Positions 33,737 to 59,935 of a stretch of 64,000 nt of DNA are shown here, piece after piece. A model generated the notes under the pieces. The model worked only from the letters and a program-made list of their open reading frames with translations. It did not search any database and had not been told where the DNA came from. Source of the DNA: Archangium violaceum Cb vi76 (GTDB lineage Bacteria > Myxococcota > Myxococcia > Myxococcales > Myxococcaceae). The stretch is taken from the NCBI RefSeq assembly GCF_000733295.1, contig NZ_JPMI01000276.1:41036-105035 (forward strand), read 5' to 3'. A program made the position numbers and the translations under genes. Position 1 is the first letter of the stretch, and each line of letters starts with the position of its first letter.

Positions 33737-33750
<14 letters not shown>
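20500..33750 (-). CDS. Hybrid PKS-NRPS: KS-AT-ACP, C-A°(MOx)A°, C-A-T, C-A-T
   Basis: The second megasynthase, 4,416 aa. I choose the GTG at 33750 ([16 protein letters not shown]...), preceded by GAGGGG five bases upstream and overlapping the TGA of the first gene by 14 nt. A longer frame reaches 33843, but only through that gene's coding end. Domains by residue: KS about 14-441 (Cys in TACSTGLVS, His in [10 protein letters not shown] and GHLDTAAG), AT 528-834 (GHSYGEY, HAFH: malonyl type), carrier 931-998 (LGGNSL), C 1018-1458, a decayed A domain split by a luciferase-like monooxygenase (about 1468-2224), C 2261-2701, A, T, C, A, T, and an acidic C-terminal tail ([10 protein letters not shown]) likely to dock with the next protein. 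The PKS module has no KR, DH or ER, so a beta-keto extension is expected. Confidence 0.95.
20640..23770 (-). repeat. Direct repeat copy 2: whole C-A-T module with pocket DTENVGTAV
   Basis: Partner of 14200-17230. It is the last module of the second gene, whereas its partner is the second module of the third gene. High identity between different genes makes this a spot for gene conversion and for assembly errors. Confidence 0.72.
20640..23790 (-). other. NRPS module C-A-T, pocket DTENVGTAV (last module of second gene)
   Basis: The C domain starts with [16 protein letters not shown] near 23770 and has HHILSDGWS near 23365 and LFFEPLVLR. The A domain has [11 protein letters not shown] near 21945, [17 protein letters not shown] and pocket D-T-E-N-V-G-T-A-V. 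The carrier [13 protein letters not shown] is near 20755. The substrate is unassigned; the same unit recurs at 14100-17240. Confidence 0.85.
23850..26970 (-). other. NRPS module C-A-T with altered C motif (HHVASDAW) and non-standard A4
   Basis: The C domain starts with [16 protein letters not shown] near 26955; the active motif reads HHVASDAWS near 26560, with Ala in place of Gly. The A domain has [11 protein letters not shown] near 25140, [10 protein letters not shown] at A4 and YGPTETTVG near 24715, so the standard code cannot be read. The carrier [13 protein letters not shown] is near 23965. This C domain probably receives the chain from the PKS carrier or from the MOx-modified intermediate. 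Confidence 0.83.
27080..30700 (-). other. Unusual module: C domain, decayed A domain interrupted by MOx, no carrier
   Basis: The C domain starts with [15 protein letters not shown] near 30690; its active motif reads HHIAADT (near 30305), so the usual Gly is lost. The A domain halves have lost nearly all cores: [11 protein letters not shown] stands where SGSTG is expected, LLTGQRARF where YRTGD is expected, and there is no GPTE, A8 or GKVDR. Between them lies an apparently full-length monooxygenase. A proline/arginine-rich linker (about 27090-26975) leads straight to the next C domain with no carrier. This module cannot load an amino acid on its own. Confidence 0.85.
27610..28660 (-). other. 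Luciferase-like FMN-dependent monooxygenase (MOx) domain, second copy
   Basis: It starts near [15 protein letters not shown] (28650) and ends near [12 protein letters not shown] (27680) and its helical tail. Family landmarks are [35 protein letters not shown] and [18 protein letters not shown]. It belongs to the natural-product luciferase-like monooxygenases found inlaid in NRPS A domains. In contrast to the first copy (WTPERHFH), the conserved His is Arg here, so activity may be altered. Confidence 0.85.
30760..33720 (-). other. PKS module KS-AT-ACP, malonyl-type, no reductive domains
   Basis: The KS keeps the Cys-His-His set (TACSTGLVS near 33190, [10 protein letters not shown] near 32780, GHLDTAAG near 32665). 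The AT has [10 protein letters not shown] near 31865 and HAFHSS near 31575; HAFH is the malonyl-CoA signature. The carrier reads LGGNSLMA near 30890, closer to a peptidyl than an acyl carrier motif. Predicted role: adds one C2 unit with a retained beta-ketone to the Ala-ending chain from the first protein. Confidence 0.88.
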
Positions 33751-50908
<17,158 letters not shown>

Positions 50909-50951
50909 GGGCTCCTGAGGGGGGGCGAGGCGGGCGCACAAAAGCGGCGGC

Positions 50952-50980
50952 AGTATAGATTGCCGCTTGCTGAACAGTTC
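50952..50980 (-). promoter_or_regulatory. Candidate promoter of the NRPS genes
   Basis: A good -10 hexamer TATACT lies at 50957-50952, 44 bases upstream of the ATG at 50908. The -35 region is poor (GAACTG at 17-bp spacing or TGAACT at 18) and coincides with a palindrome, so an activator or an alternative sigma factor may be needed. Confidence 0.45.
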
Positions 50981-50982
50981 AG
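50970..50982. promoter_or_regulatory. 13-bp perfect palindrome over the -35 region, candidate operator
   Basis: CTGAAC-A-GTTCAG on the plus strand, symmetric around one central base, sits where the -35 of the NRPS promoter should be. Its place suggests a regulator-binding site; no regulator gene is present in the window. Confidence 0.4.
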
Positions 50983-51076
50983 GCGAAAGGACGGACGGTC
51001 GAGTGCCTGCTCAGCGCCGGGCCCATCAATGGAGCGAGCGCCTCTCGGATTCGCGGAGAGCGGGAGGTGGCGGCGA

Positions 51077-53317
51077 CTATCCGGCCCGGGCCGTGGGCGC
51101 CGCGGGCTGCTCCATCTGCGCGTTGACGAGCCTCGCGTAATATCCGCCTTGCGCCACCAGTTCCTCGTGGCTGCCCGTCTCCAACACGCGTCCCGCGTCC
51201 ATGACGACGATGACGTCCGCCCGGCGGATGGTGCTCAAACGGTGGGCGATGACGAGGCGCGTGCACTTCAGGCTCGCCAGGGCCTGCTGGACCTGGGCCT
51301 CGGTGATGGCATCCAGCGCGCTCGTGGCCTCATCCAGCAGCAGGACCGCGGGCCGGTGCACCAGGGCTCGCGCCAGGGCCAACCGTTGCCGCTGGCCTCC
51401 GGACAGGGCCGAGCCGCGATCCACCAGCAGCGTGTCGTACTGCATGGGCATGGCCATGATGTCGTCGTGGATGCAGGACAGCTTCGCGGCCTCGATCACC
51501 CGCTCCAGCGGCAGCTCGGGGCTGGCCAGGGTGATGTTGTCCCGCAGCGACGAGCCGAAGAAGGCCGGATCCTGCAGGACGATACCCATTTGTGACCGGA
51601 GCGAGCGCAGGTCCAGGTTCACCAGCTCCAGACCGTCATAGGTGACGCGGCCCGAGGTGGGCAGGTAGAGCCCGAGCAGCAGGTTGGCCAGCGTCGACTT
51701 GCCGGCGCCCGAGCGTCCCACGATGGCGACCATCTGCCCCGGTTCGATCTTCAGCGACACGTCCTGGACCACCAGGGGCGAGGAGGGGCCGTAGCGGAAC
51801 GACACCTTCTCCAGCTCGATGGCGCCCTCGAGCGTCACCAGCGTGCCCGCCTTGTCGCGAGGCTGCTCGGGTGGCGCGTCCAGCACCTCGTTGATGCGCT
51901 CCAGGTAGCTGCCCAGGACCTGGAACTCGCCGGCGGCGCCAATCAGGTTGGCCAGCGGCACCAGCATGGCGCCCGCCAGCGCGTTGAGGCTCAGCATCTC
52001 GCCCAGGGACAAGTGCCCCTCGAGTACCTGATAGGCCCCCACCAACAGCAGCACCAGCGGCGAGGCCAACCGCAGCATGCTCGTGAGCGACTCCACCCAG
52101 AGGCCCAGCCGTCCCCGCTCCAGGGTGACGTTCATCACGTCCACGTAGAGGTGCGAATAGGACTCCACCGCCCGCCGCTCGGCGCCGAAGGACTTCAGCG
52201 TCTGCATGCCGGTGAGCATGGCGATCTGGTAGCTCTGGTTCTTCGCATCCAGCTCCAGGCTCTGGGACAGCAGGCCGCGCCGCCGCTCCCGGGTCACCAG
52301 GAAGACGAGCACCTGCAGGATGCTCAGCCCCATCACCACCAGCCCGAGCAACGGACTGACGAGGAAGAGCAGCACGAAGTAGAGCAGCACCATCGTCCCA
52401 TCGAGCATGGTGGAGATGGCGGTGGAGGAGAGGACCTCCCGCACCTTGGACTGCATGCCCACGCGCATCATCAGATCGCCCGCGGGGCGGAGCTGGAAGA
52501 AGGAGAACGCCAGATCCACCAGGTGGTCCAGGAAGCCGAGCGTCATGCCCGAGTCGATGCGGGTGCGCATCTCCAGGAGCAGGTGGCCGCGCAGCAGCGA
52601 GGCGATGAGGTGGAAGAGGACGAGCCCGGCCAGCGACAGTGCCAGCACGGCCAGCAGGTGGTAGTCGCCCCGAGGCACCACGCGGTCCACGACCATGCCC
52701 ATGAGCATGGGGACGGCGAGCGCGAAGAGCTGGAGGGTGGCCGACAGCACGACGATGCGCTTGATCGTGTCGGACTGGCGCAGCAGCGGCACCAGGTAGC
52801 GGAAGGCCCCGGCGCGAGGGGTGGCCACCCGCTGGAAGTCCTCGCCCGGCTCGAAGAGGAGCACCACGCCGGTGAAGTGCCGGCTGAAGCCCTCCATGGA
52901 CACGAGCCGCCGGCCCTGGGCGGGATCGACGATCTGCACCCGGCCGCGGACGACCCGATCGAAGACGACGTAGTGGTTGAAGTCCCAGTGGAGGATGCTG
53001 CCCGTTGGCAGGTGCTCGAGCCGATCCAGATCGATGGAGACGGCCCGTCCCCGGAGTCCCAGGCGGCGCCCCGCCTCCAGGATCGTGCGCGCGGAGATGC
53101 CATCGCGCCCGATGCCGGTCACCTCGCGCACCTGGTCCAGGCTCATGTCCCGGCCGTGGTAGCCCAGCACCATGGCCAGGCACGCGGCACCGCAGTCCGC
53201 CACCGACAACTGGCGCACGTCGGGCAGGGTCTTCAGCCGCTCCTGCAGCCGCTTGAGCGCGGGAAAGCGCTCCAACAACCCGGGCTTGTGCTCGGAGGGC
53301 GTCTGCTCAGTCTTCAT
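51077..53317 (-). CDS. Peptidase-containing ABC transporter (C39 peptidase - membrane - ATPase)
   Basis: 746 aa, ATG at 53317, overlapping the upstream adaptor gene by 11 nt. Residues 30-150 form a C39 cysteine peptidase with its full catalytic set: Gln36, Cys42 (ADCGAACLAMVLGYHG), His115 (FNHYVVFD) and Asp131 (VDPAQG). A six-helix exporter membrane domain follows (about 165-460), then the ATPase with Walker A GRSGAGKST, signature LSGGQRQR and Walker B VLLLDEATSALD. Such transporters cut leader peptides behind a double glycine and export the core through HlyD and TolC partners. Here it lies directly upstream of the NRPS genes on the same strand, so it is the probable exporter of the lipopeptide; whether the peptidase acts on it is unknown. 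No leader-bearing precursor gene is visible. Confidence 0.93.
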   Translation of the reverse strand: MKTEQTPSEHKPGLLERFPALKRLQERLKTLPDVRQLSVADCGAACLAMVLGYHGRDMSLDQVREVTGIGRDGISARTILEAGRRLGLRGRAVSIDLDRLEHLPTGSILHWDFNHYVVFDRVVRGRVQIVDPAQGRRLVSMEGFSRHFTGVVLLFEPGEDFQRVATPRAGAFRYLVPLLRQSDTIKRIVVLSATLQLFALAVPMLMGMVVDRVVPRGDYHLLAVLALSLAGLVLFHLIASLLRGHLLLEMRTRIDSGMTLGFLDHLVDLAFSFFQLRPAGDLMMRVGMQSKVREVLSSTAISTMLDGTMVLLYFVLLFLVSPLLGLVVMGLSILQVLVFLVTRERRRGLLSQSLELDAKNQSYQIAMLTGMQTLKSFGAERRAVESYSHLYVDVMNVTLERGRLGLWVESLTSMLRLASPLVLLLVGAYQVLEGHLSLGEMLSLNALAGAMLVPLANLIGAAGEFQVLGSYLERINEVLDAPPEQPRDKAGTLVTLEGAIELEKVSFRYGPSSPLVVQDVSLKIEPGQMVAIVGRSGAGKSTLANLLLGLYLPTSGRVTYDGLELVNLDLRSLRSQMGIVLQDPAFFGSSLRDNITLASPELPLERVIEAAKLSCIHDDIMAMPMQYDTLLVDRGSALSGGQRQRLALARALVHRPAVLLLDEATSALDAITEAQVQQALASLKCTRLVIAHRLSTIRRADVIVVMDAGRVLETGSHEELVAQGGYYARLVNAQMEQPAAPTARAG

Positions 53318-54263
53318 GGGGGAAGAGGGCCTTGAGTCCCGGAAGGAGCGTCAGGAGGATGGGCTCGGAGCGGACCGCGACCTCCGCCCGCGCCGGCATG
53401 CCATCGAAGAAATCCAGCACCCGCCCATCGTGGGTGAAGGTCCGCGAGGGGATTCTCGCCCGCACCAGGACGATGGGGCCGTCCACCTTCACCGCGTCCC
53501 CCAGGTCCGGACCCAGGTAGCGCTTGAGCTCGGTGGGGCCGATGATCTGATCGCCTACCGACTCGATGAGCACTTCACGGTAGTCGTAGTGGAAGCCATC
53601 CAGTTCCACGCGCACGGGCATCCCGGGCTTGAGGAAGGGCCGGTAGTAGCCGGGCAGGAAGGCCAGCAGGAACACCGGCGCATCGTCCTCCACCAGTGAC
53701 GCGACGGGAGTGCCCGCGGTGAGGAACTGCCCCGGCTGGATGCGCAGATCCCCCACCACTCCGGACACGGGTGCGCGGAGGGAGCGAGCCTCCACGCGGG
53801 CCTGGGCCAGCTCCTGCTCGGCCCTCAGCGTCGTCAGGGCCAGGCGGGCGGACTGATCCGTCAGGTCCCTCATGTAGCGCACCAGGTTCAGCTCCAGCTC
53901 GTGCTGAACGCGCGTGAGCGTATTGCGCTCCTCCTCGGACTGCAGCGTCACCAGGAGCTGTCCGGCCTCCACGCGCTGGCCGGGCTGCACCCGCACCGAG
54001 GCCACCACGCCGCCAGCGGGCGTCGTCACCTCCGTGCGCCGCTCGATCCGCACCACCGCGCTCCCGGAGGCATACTCGGAGACCGTGCCGATCACGCACG
54101 CGAGCAGCGCCACGCCCAACATGACCATCAGCACCGCGTACGTCCAACGCGTCCAGCCAGGGGCGAGCTGCAACACATCGCCTTCCTGCCTGCGGTAGTG
54201 CTGGTAGTACTCCAGCGCCTCCTTGCGGAAGATGGACGGCTTGCCCTGGCCTTGCTCGCTCAC
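53307..54263 (-). CDS. HlyD-family periplasmic adaptor (membrane fusion protein)
   Basis: 318 aa, ATG at 54263, overlapping the preceding adaptor gene by 4 nt (ATGA). There is a cytoplasmic N-terminus, one membrane helix at about residues 42-62 (TYAVLMVMLGVALLACVIG), a barrel/lipoyl half-motif (GVVASVRVQPGQRVEAGQLL), a short helical hairpin, the second lipoyl half (LRAPVSGVVGDLRIQPGQF) and a C-terminal beta domain. It links the inner-membrane ABC exporter to an outer-membrane channel. The short hairpin and the position before the C39 transporter match bacteriocin/NHLM-type exporters. Confidence 0.88.
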   Translation of the reverse strand: MSEQGQGKPSIFRKEALEYYQHYRRQEGDVLQLAPGWTRWTYAVLMVMLGVALLACVIGTVSEYASGSAVVRIERRTEVTTPAGGVVASVRVQPGQRVEAGQLLVTLQSEEERNTLTRVQHELELNLVRYMRDLTDQSARLALTTLRAEQELAQARVEARSLRAPVSGVVGDLRIQPGQFLTAGTPVASLVEDDAPVFLLAFLPGYYRPFLKPGMPVRVELDGFHYDYREVLIESVGDQIIGPTELKRYLGPDLGDAVKVDGPIVLVRARIPSRTFTHDGRVLDFFDGMPARAEVAVRSEPILLTLLPGLKALFPHED

Positions 54264-55219
54264 TGCCGTGCCCCCACCGCACCGTCAGCCTGCCGGGCCT
54301 GCTCCTGGGCCGCCGGCTTCACCCGCACGGGAGTGCCCGCGGGGACGAAGACGCCCGGGGGCACCTCCACGTCCGCGAGCGCGAAGATCATGAGGGAGGC
54401 GACATCCACCTCCGGCGCTACCTGGCTCACGCGGCCCTGGAGCGTCAGCTTCTGCTCGGCCACCTCCACCCGCACCGGCTGCCCCACCTCCACGCGCTGG
54501 AGCTGGTGGGCGGGGATGGCGAAGCGCACCTGCGGCGTTCCACGGCGGAGCACGTGCACCAGCGCCTGTGCCGGCTGCACCAGCGCCCCGGGGTGGGTGA
54601 AGCGCCCGGCCACCTGTCCATCGAAGGGAGCGCGCACCACCAGTTCCTCCACGCGCTGGCGCAACTGGGCCACGCGAGCCTCCTGCTCCTGCACGCGCGC
54701 CTGGGCCTGCGCCAGCTTCGCCTCCGAGAGCTGCTGCTCGTAACGCGCCGCGGACACCTCTTCCTGCGAGATGGCCCCCACGGCGATCTGTGTCGTGTCT
54801 TCCCGCCGCTGCAACCGCTCCTGGGCCTGCTTCAGGGACACCGCCGCCACCTGCTGCTCCGCGCGGCTGGACAGCAAGGCAGCCTCGGCGATGGCCAGTT
54901 CCTGCCTCGTGCTCGCGGACTCCAACGTCGCGACGATTTCCCCCCGGCGCACCACACTGCCCACCTGCACCCGGACGTCCTCCACGCGCCCTTCCAGCCG
55001 CGCGGCGAGGTTCACGGATGCATCCGAGATCACCACGCCCAGCAGACCCTTGTCGCCCGTGTCCTCCCGAGCGCCCCGTTCCGTTGTGTTCGCGGAGGAC
55101 GGCGTCACGCCACTCCGTTCCTGGTGGGAACGAGGGCGGAGCAACGCCACACCTCCCAGGAGGGAGAGCAGGAGCAGGACCAGCCCTCCAATGAGCACGC
55201 GCGAAGCCATCGCCCGCAT
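54260..55219 (-). CDS. HlyD-family periplasmic adaptor with long helical hairpin
   Basis: About 319 aa from the ATG at 55219; the frame extends to a GTG at 55252, and another ATG is at 55210. None has a clear ribosome site, so the start is uncertain. One N-terminal membrane helix (SRVLIGGLVLLLLSLLGGVA), lipoyl half-motif (LEGRVEDVRVQVGSVVRRG), an Ala/Gln/Glu-rich coiled-coil hairpin of about 100 residues, second lipoyl half (RAPFDGQVAGRFTHPGALV) and a beta-barrel. It is the first gene of the three-gene export unit. The longer hairpin could reach an outer-membrane channel, which is not encoded here. Confidence 0.86.
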   Translation of the reverse strand: MRAMASRVLIGGLVLLLLSLLGGVALLRPRSHQERSGVTPSSANTTERGAREDTGDKGLLGVVISDASVNLAARLEGRVEDVRVQVGSVVRRGEIVATLESASTRQELAIAEAALLSSRAEQQVAAVSLKQAQERLQRREDTTQIAVGAISQEEVSAARYEQQLSEAKLAQAQARVQEQEARVAQLRQRVEELVVRAPFDGQVAGRFTHPGALVQPAQALVHVLRRGTPQVRFAIPAHQLQRVEVGQPVRVEVAEQKLTLQGRVSQVAPEVDVASLMIFALADVEVPPGVFVPAGTPVRVKPAAQEQARQADGAVGARQ

Positions 55220-55321
55220 CGTAGGGGATCTACCGCCGGGCCCGAAGCTCACGGCAGGCGAGTCAGGGTGAACCGCCAGGTCCCTCTTGGGTCTGGCCGG
55301 CCGCCGAGCGTCCGGGGGAGC

Positions 55322-55546
55322 TCAGTCCCGCTTCCAACGAAGTTGGAACTCGAGTTCGTCCACGCCCTCTTCGCGCTCGTGCTCGATGTTGAAGAGTGCA
55401 TCCGCGGGGATGCGCAGACGCTCGCCAGCGACCTGGATGGTGAAGGCCTCACTGGCCTCGATGGCATCCGCCAACCGCCGCAGCTTCGCGACGAAGTCCT
55501 TGCGCGGGTACGTCTTCTCCACGTCTCGCTCGGGGCGCTTCGGCAT
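55322..55546 (-). CDS. Amphi-Trp domain-containing small protein
   Basis: 74 aa from the ATG at 55546 (MPKRPERDVEKTYPRKD...). The frame extends to 55672, but that would run through a terminator hairpin and into tRNA-Pro. The charged, amphipathic sequence ends in EELEFQLRW-like spacing (VDELEFQLRWKRD), as in the amphi-Trp domain family of bacteria and archaea, whose function is not known. It lies between tRNA-Pro and the export unit and could be a border gene of the cluster. Confidence 0.7.
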   Translation of the reverse strand: MPKRPERDVEKTYPRKDFVAKLRRLADAIEASEAFTIQVAGERLRIPADALFNIEHEREEGVDELEFQLRWKRD

Positions 55547-55573
55547 TGCACGGCTCGCTTCCGTCAGGGAGGC

Positions 55574-55625
55574 CAAAAAAACAAAGGCCCTGGAGCCCAC
55601 CTTGCGGTGAAACTCCAGGGCCTTC
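55574..55625 (-). terminator. Rho-independent terminator after tRNA-Pro
   Basis: On the minus strand a 12-bp stem AAGGCCCTGGAG / CTCCAGGGCCTT with a 17-base loop is followed by TGTTTTTTT. It starts a few bases after the CCA end of tRNA-Pro. Confidence 0.9.
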
Positions 55626-55627
55626 TT

Positions 55628-55704
<77 letters not shown>

Positions 55705-55746
55705 TTGCGGCGTCTCGTCGGCGTTCCCGTCGGCGAGATGGGCTGC

Positions 55747-55775
55747 CTTATGCCGTCACCCGACTCACAGGTCAA
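55747..55775 (-). promoter_or_regulatory. Promoter of tRNA-Pro
   Basis: -35 TTGACC (55775-55770), 17-bp spacer, -10 CATAAG (55752-55747). The predicted start is about 35 bases before the tRNA 5' end. Confidence 0.65.
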
Positions 55776-55803
55776 GTACGAGATCGGGCGGCCCTTCAAA
55801 AAC

Positions 55804-56238
55804 TCACTCGGCCTTGGCCTTCATTCCGCTGGCGGAGGCCTTGTACTCCTCGACCTCCTCCAGCTCCTCGTCCAGATCCTCGGGATCCAGACCCGCGGCC
55901 TCGGCCGCGTCGGCGGCGGCGTCCTCGGCGGCGTCCAGTTCCGAGTGGTTCTCGGGAATCTGCTCGCCGTTGAGGGCGGCCTTGAGGACCGCGCTCGGCC
56001 GGAAGGTCAGCACGCGGCGAGCCGAGATCTCGATCTCCCTACCGGTCTGCGGGTTGCGGCCCACGCGCGCCTTCTTCTGGCGCACCTGGAAGTTGCCGAA
56101 CCCCGAGATCTTGATCTTGTCCCCGCGCTCCAGAGTTTCCTTGAAGGTGTCGAAGACGAGCTCGACGATCTCCGCTGACTCCTTCTTGGAGAAGCCGACC
56201 TTCTCGTAGACCCCTTCGATGATGTCCGCCTTGGTCAT
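55804..56238 (-). CDS. ihfA: Integration host factor alpha subunit with acidic C-terminal tail
   Basis: 144 aa, ATG at 56238. Residues 1-96 are a standard IHF/HU fold (MTKADIIEGVYEKVGFSKKE, ISGFGNF, arm GRNPQTGREI, FRPSAVLKAALNG). IHF-alpha is normally about 100 aa; here about 48 extra residues follow, rich in Asp, Glu and Ala (DEELEEVEEYKAS) and ending in a basic bit. It is a DNA-bending nucleoid protein. The place after pheT is the one ihfA has in many proteobacteria. The tail could tune DNA binding or oligomerisation (inference). Confidence 0.93.
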   Translation of the reverse strand: MTKADIIEGVYEKVGFSKKESAEIVELVFDTFKETLERGDKIKISGFGNFQVRQKKARVGRNPQTGREIEISARRVLTFRPSAVLKAALNGEQIPENHSELDAAEDAAADAAEAAGLDPEDLDEELEEVEEYKASASGMKAKAE

Positions 56239-56282
56239 GCGAGTACCTTCGCGCCCCTCTCTGCGGTGAACCCGGCGGACTG

Positions 56283-56308
56283 TGACAGCCTTCCCTGATA
56301 GCTGTCAA
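56283..56308 (-). promoter_or_regulatory. Inverted repeat and consensus -35 upstream of ihfA
   Basis: TGACAGC and GCTGTCA form a perfect 7-bp inverted repeat 11 bases apart (56283-56307). TTGACA (56308-56303) would be a perfect -35, but the expected -10 is weak. It may be an internal promoter with an operator, or an RNA hairpin in the pheT-ihfA transcript. Confidence 0.35.
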
Positions 56309-56348
56309 CCCACCGGTTTCACTCAGGTTTTCCCGCGAACCCACCACG

Positions 56349-58759
56349 TCAGGTCCGCAGGGCACCACCCAGGCGCTGGTTGACCTCGGAGATGATGCGC
56401 TGATGGGCGGCCGTCACGTCCGCGTCGGTGAGCGTGCGCTCGGGGGAGCGGTAGCGGATGGCGTAGGCCAGGTTCTTGTGGCCCTCGGGGATGGGCTTGC
56501 CGGTGTAGACGTCGAAGATGAGGGCGTCCTCCACCAGGGGGCCACCGACCTCGAGGATGACGCGGCGGACCTCGTCGTTCTGGAGCGTCAGGGGCACCAC
56601 GACGGCCAGGTCCCGGAGCACCGCGGGGAAGCGCGGCAGGCCCTGGTACTCGGGCACCAGACGGGAGGCGGCGTACAGGGGCGCCGTGTCCACCTCGAAG
56701 ACGAAGACGTCGCGGGGGAGATCCAGGGCCTTGGTGACGCGCGGGTGCAGCTCGCCCACGTGACCGAGCACGGTGCCATCGGCCAGCTCCACCCGGGCGC
56801 AGGCGCGGGGGTGGTAGGCGGGGGCCTCGGCGGGGACGAAGCGGACGCCGTCCACGTGGAGCGCGTGCAGCACGGCCTCCAGGGCACCCTTGGCGTCATA
56901 GAAGTCCGCCCGGGCGTCCTTCTGTGTCCACGTCCGGCCGCCGCGCAGGCCCCACACGAGCCCTCCCAGGCGGTGCACCTCGCGAGCGGCGGGACGCTGG
57001 CCCTGGCCACCCTCGGGGTCCTGGAAGTAGGCGCGGCCCGTCTCGTAGATGGCCACGGACTCCACCTGGTGACGGACGCTGCGGGAGAGGTTCTCCAGCA
57101 GACCCGGCAGCAGGCTGGTGCGCATGACGGACTGCTCCACGCTCAGCGGGTTGAGGAGCGTGACGGGCTTGTCCTTCCCGCCCAGCACCTCCAGGGAGCG
57201 CGGCGCGACGAAGGAGTAGTTCACCACTTCACTGAGCCCCACGCCGGAGAGGGCCTGGCGGGCGCGGCGCTCGGCCTCGGCGGTGGCCGGCTCGGGGCCC
57301 AGCTCGGCGAGGCCGCGGGGCAGCCTGGCGGGGATGTTGTCGTAGCCGTAGACGCGGGCGAGCTCCTCCATGAGGTCCTCCTCGCGCTCCACGTCCACGC
57401 GGGCGCGAGGCACCTCGAAGGTCGTCTGCCCACTCCCCTCCTCCACCTGCTTGAAGCCGAGGGTGCCGAGGATGCGGCGGCACTCGGCCTCGGGGATGGC
57501 CACGCCCAGCGCCTTCTCCACGCGGCCGTAGCGCAGCGTCACGCGGCGCTGCGGCTGAGGCTGCGGGTACACGTCGATGCGGCCCGGGGCCACGGTGCCA
57601 CCGGCCAGCTCGGCGATGAGGGCCGCGGCCCGGTCCACGGCGGGAATGGTGGCGTCGAGGTCCGCGCCGCGCTCGAAGCGGTGCGAGGCCTCGGTGTGGA
57701 GGCCGTAGCGCTTGGAGGAGCGGCGGATGCTGGAGGGCTGGAAGTAGGCGGACTCGAGCAGCACGCGCGTGGTGCCCGCGCTCACCTCGCTGTCCTGGCC
57801 ACCCATGACGCCGGCGAGGGCCTGGGCGCGGTCGCGGTCGCAGATGAGCAGGTCCTCGGGCGACAGCGCCCGCTCCTTGCCGTCGAGCGTGGTCATCTTC
57901 TCGCCCGGCTTCGCGGTGCGGACGATGATCTCCTGGCCGGCCACCTTGTCCAGGTCGAAGGCGTGCAGCGGCTGGCCGTACTCGAGGAGGACGAAGTTGG
58001 TGACGTCCACCACGTTGCTGATGGGGCGCACGCCGCAGGCCTTGAGCCGGTCCTGGAGCCACTGGGGCGAGGGGCCGATCTTCACGTTCTCGATGACGCG
58101 GGCCGCGTAGCGCGGGCAGCGCACCGGATCCTCGATACGCACCTTGGCCTTCTCGGAGGCGGGGGCGCCGGACTCGGCGAGCTTCGGCTGGGGAGGACGC
58201 AGGGTGTCGCCGGTGGCCACGGCCACCTCGCGGGCCACGCCCAGGTGCGACAGGGCATCCGGACGGTTGGGGGTGACGTTCACCTCCATCACCACGTCAT
58301 CCATCCCGAGCGCCTGGGCGATGGGCGTCCCCGGCTTCAGGTCCTGCGAGAGGATGAGCAGACCGGAGGACTCCTCGGAGATGCCCAGCTCCTTGGCGGA
58401 GCAGAGCATGCCGAAGCTGTCCACGCCGCGCAGGGGGGCCTGCTTGATCTCCACGCCATTGGGCAGCTTCGTACCGATGGTGGCCAGCGGCACCTTGTCG
58501 CCGACCTTGAAGTTCTTGGCGCCGCAGACGACCTGCAGCAGCTCCGAGCCACCCATGTCGATCTTCGTCACGGACAGCTTGTCCGCGTTGGGGTGCTGGA
58601 CGGACTCCTTGATCTGCGCCACCACCACGCCGCGCAGACCCTCGCCGGGGCGATCCAGGCCCTCGATCTCCAGACCCACGGCGGTCAGCCTACGCGCCAG
58701 TTCGTCGACGCTCGCCGGCAGCGCCACGTAGTCACCGAGCCACTTGACCGAGATCTTCA

Positions 58760-58760
<1 letters not shown>
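56349..58760 (-). CDS. pheT: Phenylalanyl-tRNA synthetase beta subunit
   Basis: 803 aa, full length. The ATG at 58760 overlaps the pheS stop by one base (TGATG). The order is as expected: EMAP-like tRNA-binding domain (VVVAQIKESVQHPNADKL, about 45-150), B3/B4 editing domain (about 215-390), B5, the catalytic-like core, and the C-terminal anticodon-binding domain (about 710-803, LPRFPAVLRDLAVVV). It forms the alpha2-beta2 enzyme that charges tRNA-Phe and removes misacylated Tyr. Confidence 0.97.
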
Positions 58761-59809
<1,049 letters not shown>

Positions 59810-59847
59810 GGGGACTTCGCCTCCCTTTTCCCGGCCGGGCCGGGGCC

Positions 59848-59876
59848 AAAAAAAAGGGCCGCCCTGGGGGCAGCCC
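59848..59876 (-). terminator. Terminator or attenuator between rplT and pheS
   Basis: Minus-strand stem GGGCTGCC / GGCGGCCC (one G-U pair) followed by eight T residues, 39 bases before the pheS start. It may end the ribosomal-protein transcript or attenuate pheST. I see no Phe-rich leader peptide: the only small frame after rplT reads MTAGPLGQPRK. Confidence 0.8.
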
Positions 59877-59935
59877 GTTTCAAATCCGCGAGTGGCAGCG
59901 GCCTTCACAGGAAGACCGCGGCCGCTCACTTTCGA

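Noticed and set aside
50909..50941. TTG start at 50941 for the first megasynthase
   Set aside because: No ribosome site there, and it lies within about 10 bases of the -10 box; the ATG at 50908 has AGGAG in front.
50970..50982. Palindrome as a LexA (SOS) box
   Set aside because: The GAAC and GTTC half-sites are there, but the spacing of one base does not fit the LexA boxes I know; left as an unnamed operator.
50909..55321. Ribosomal (double-glycine) peptide precursor for the C39 transporter
   Set aside because: No short frame with a GG or GA leader and ribosome site was found in the gaps around the export genes.
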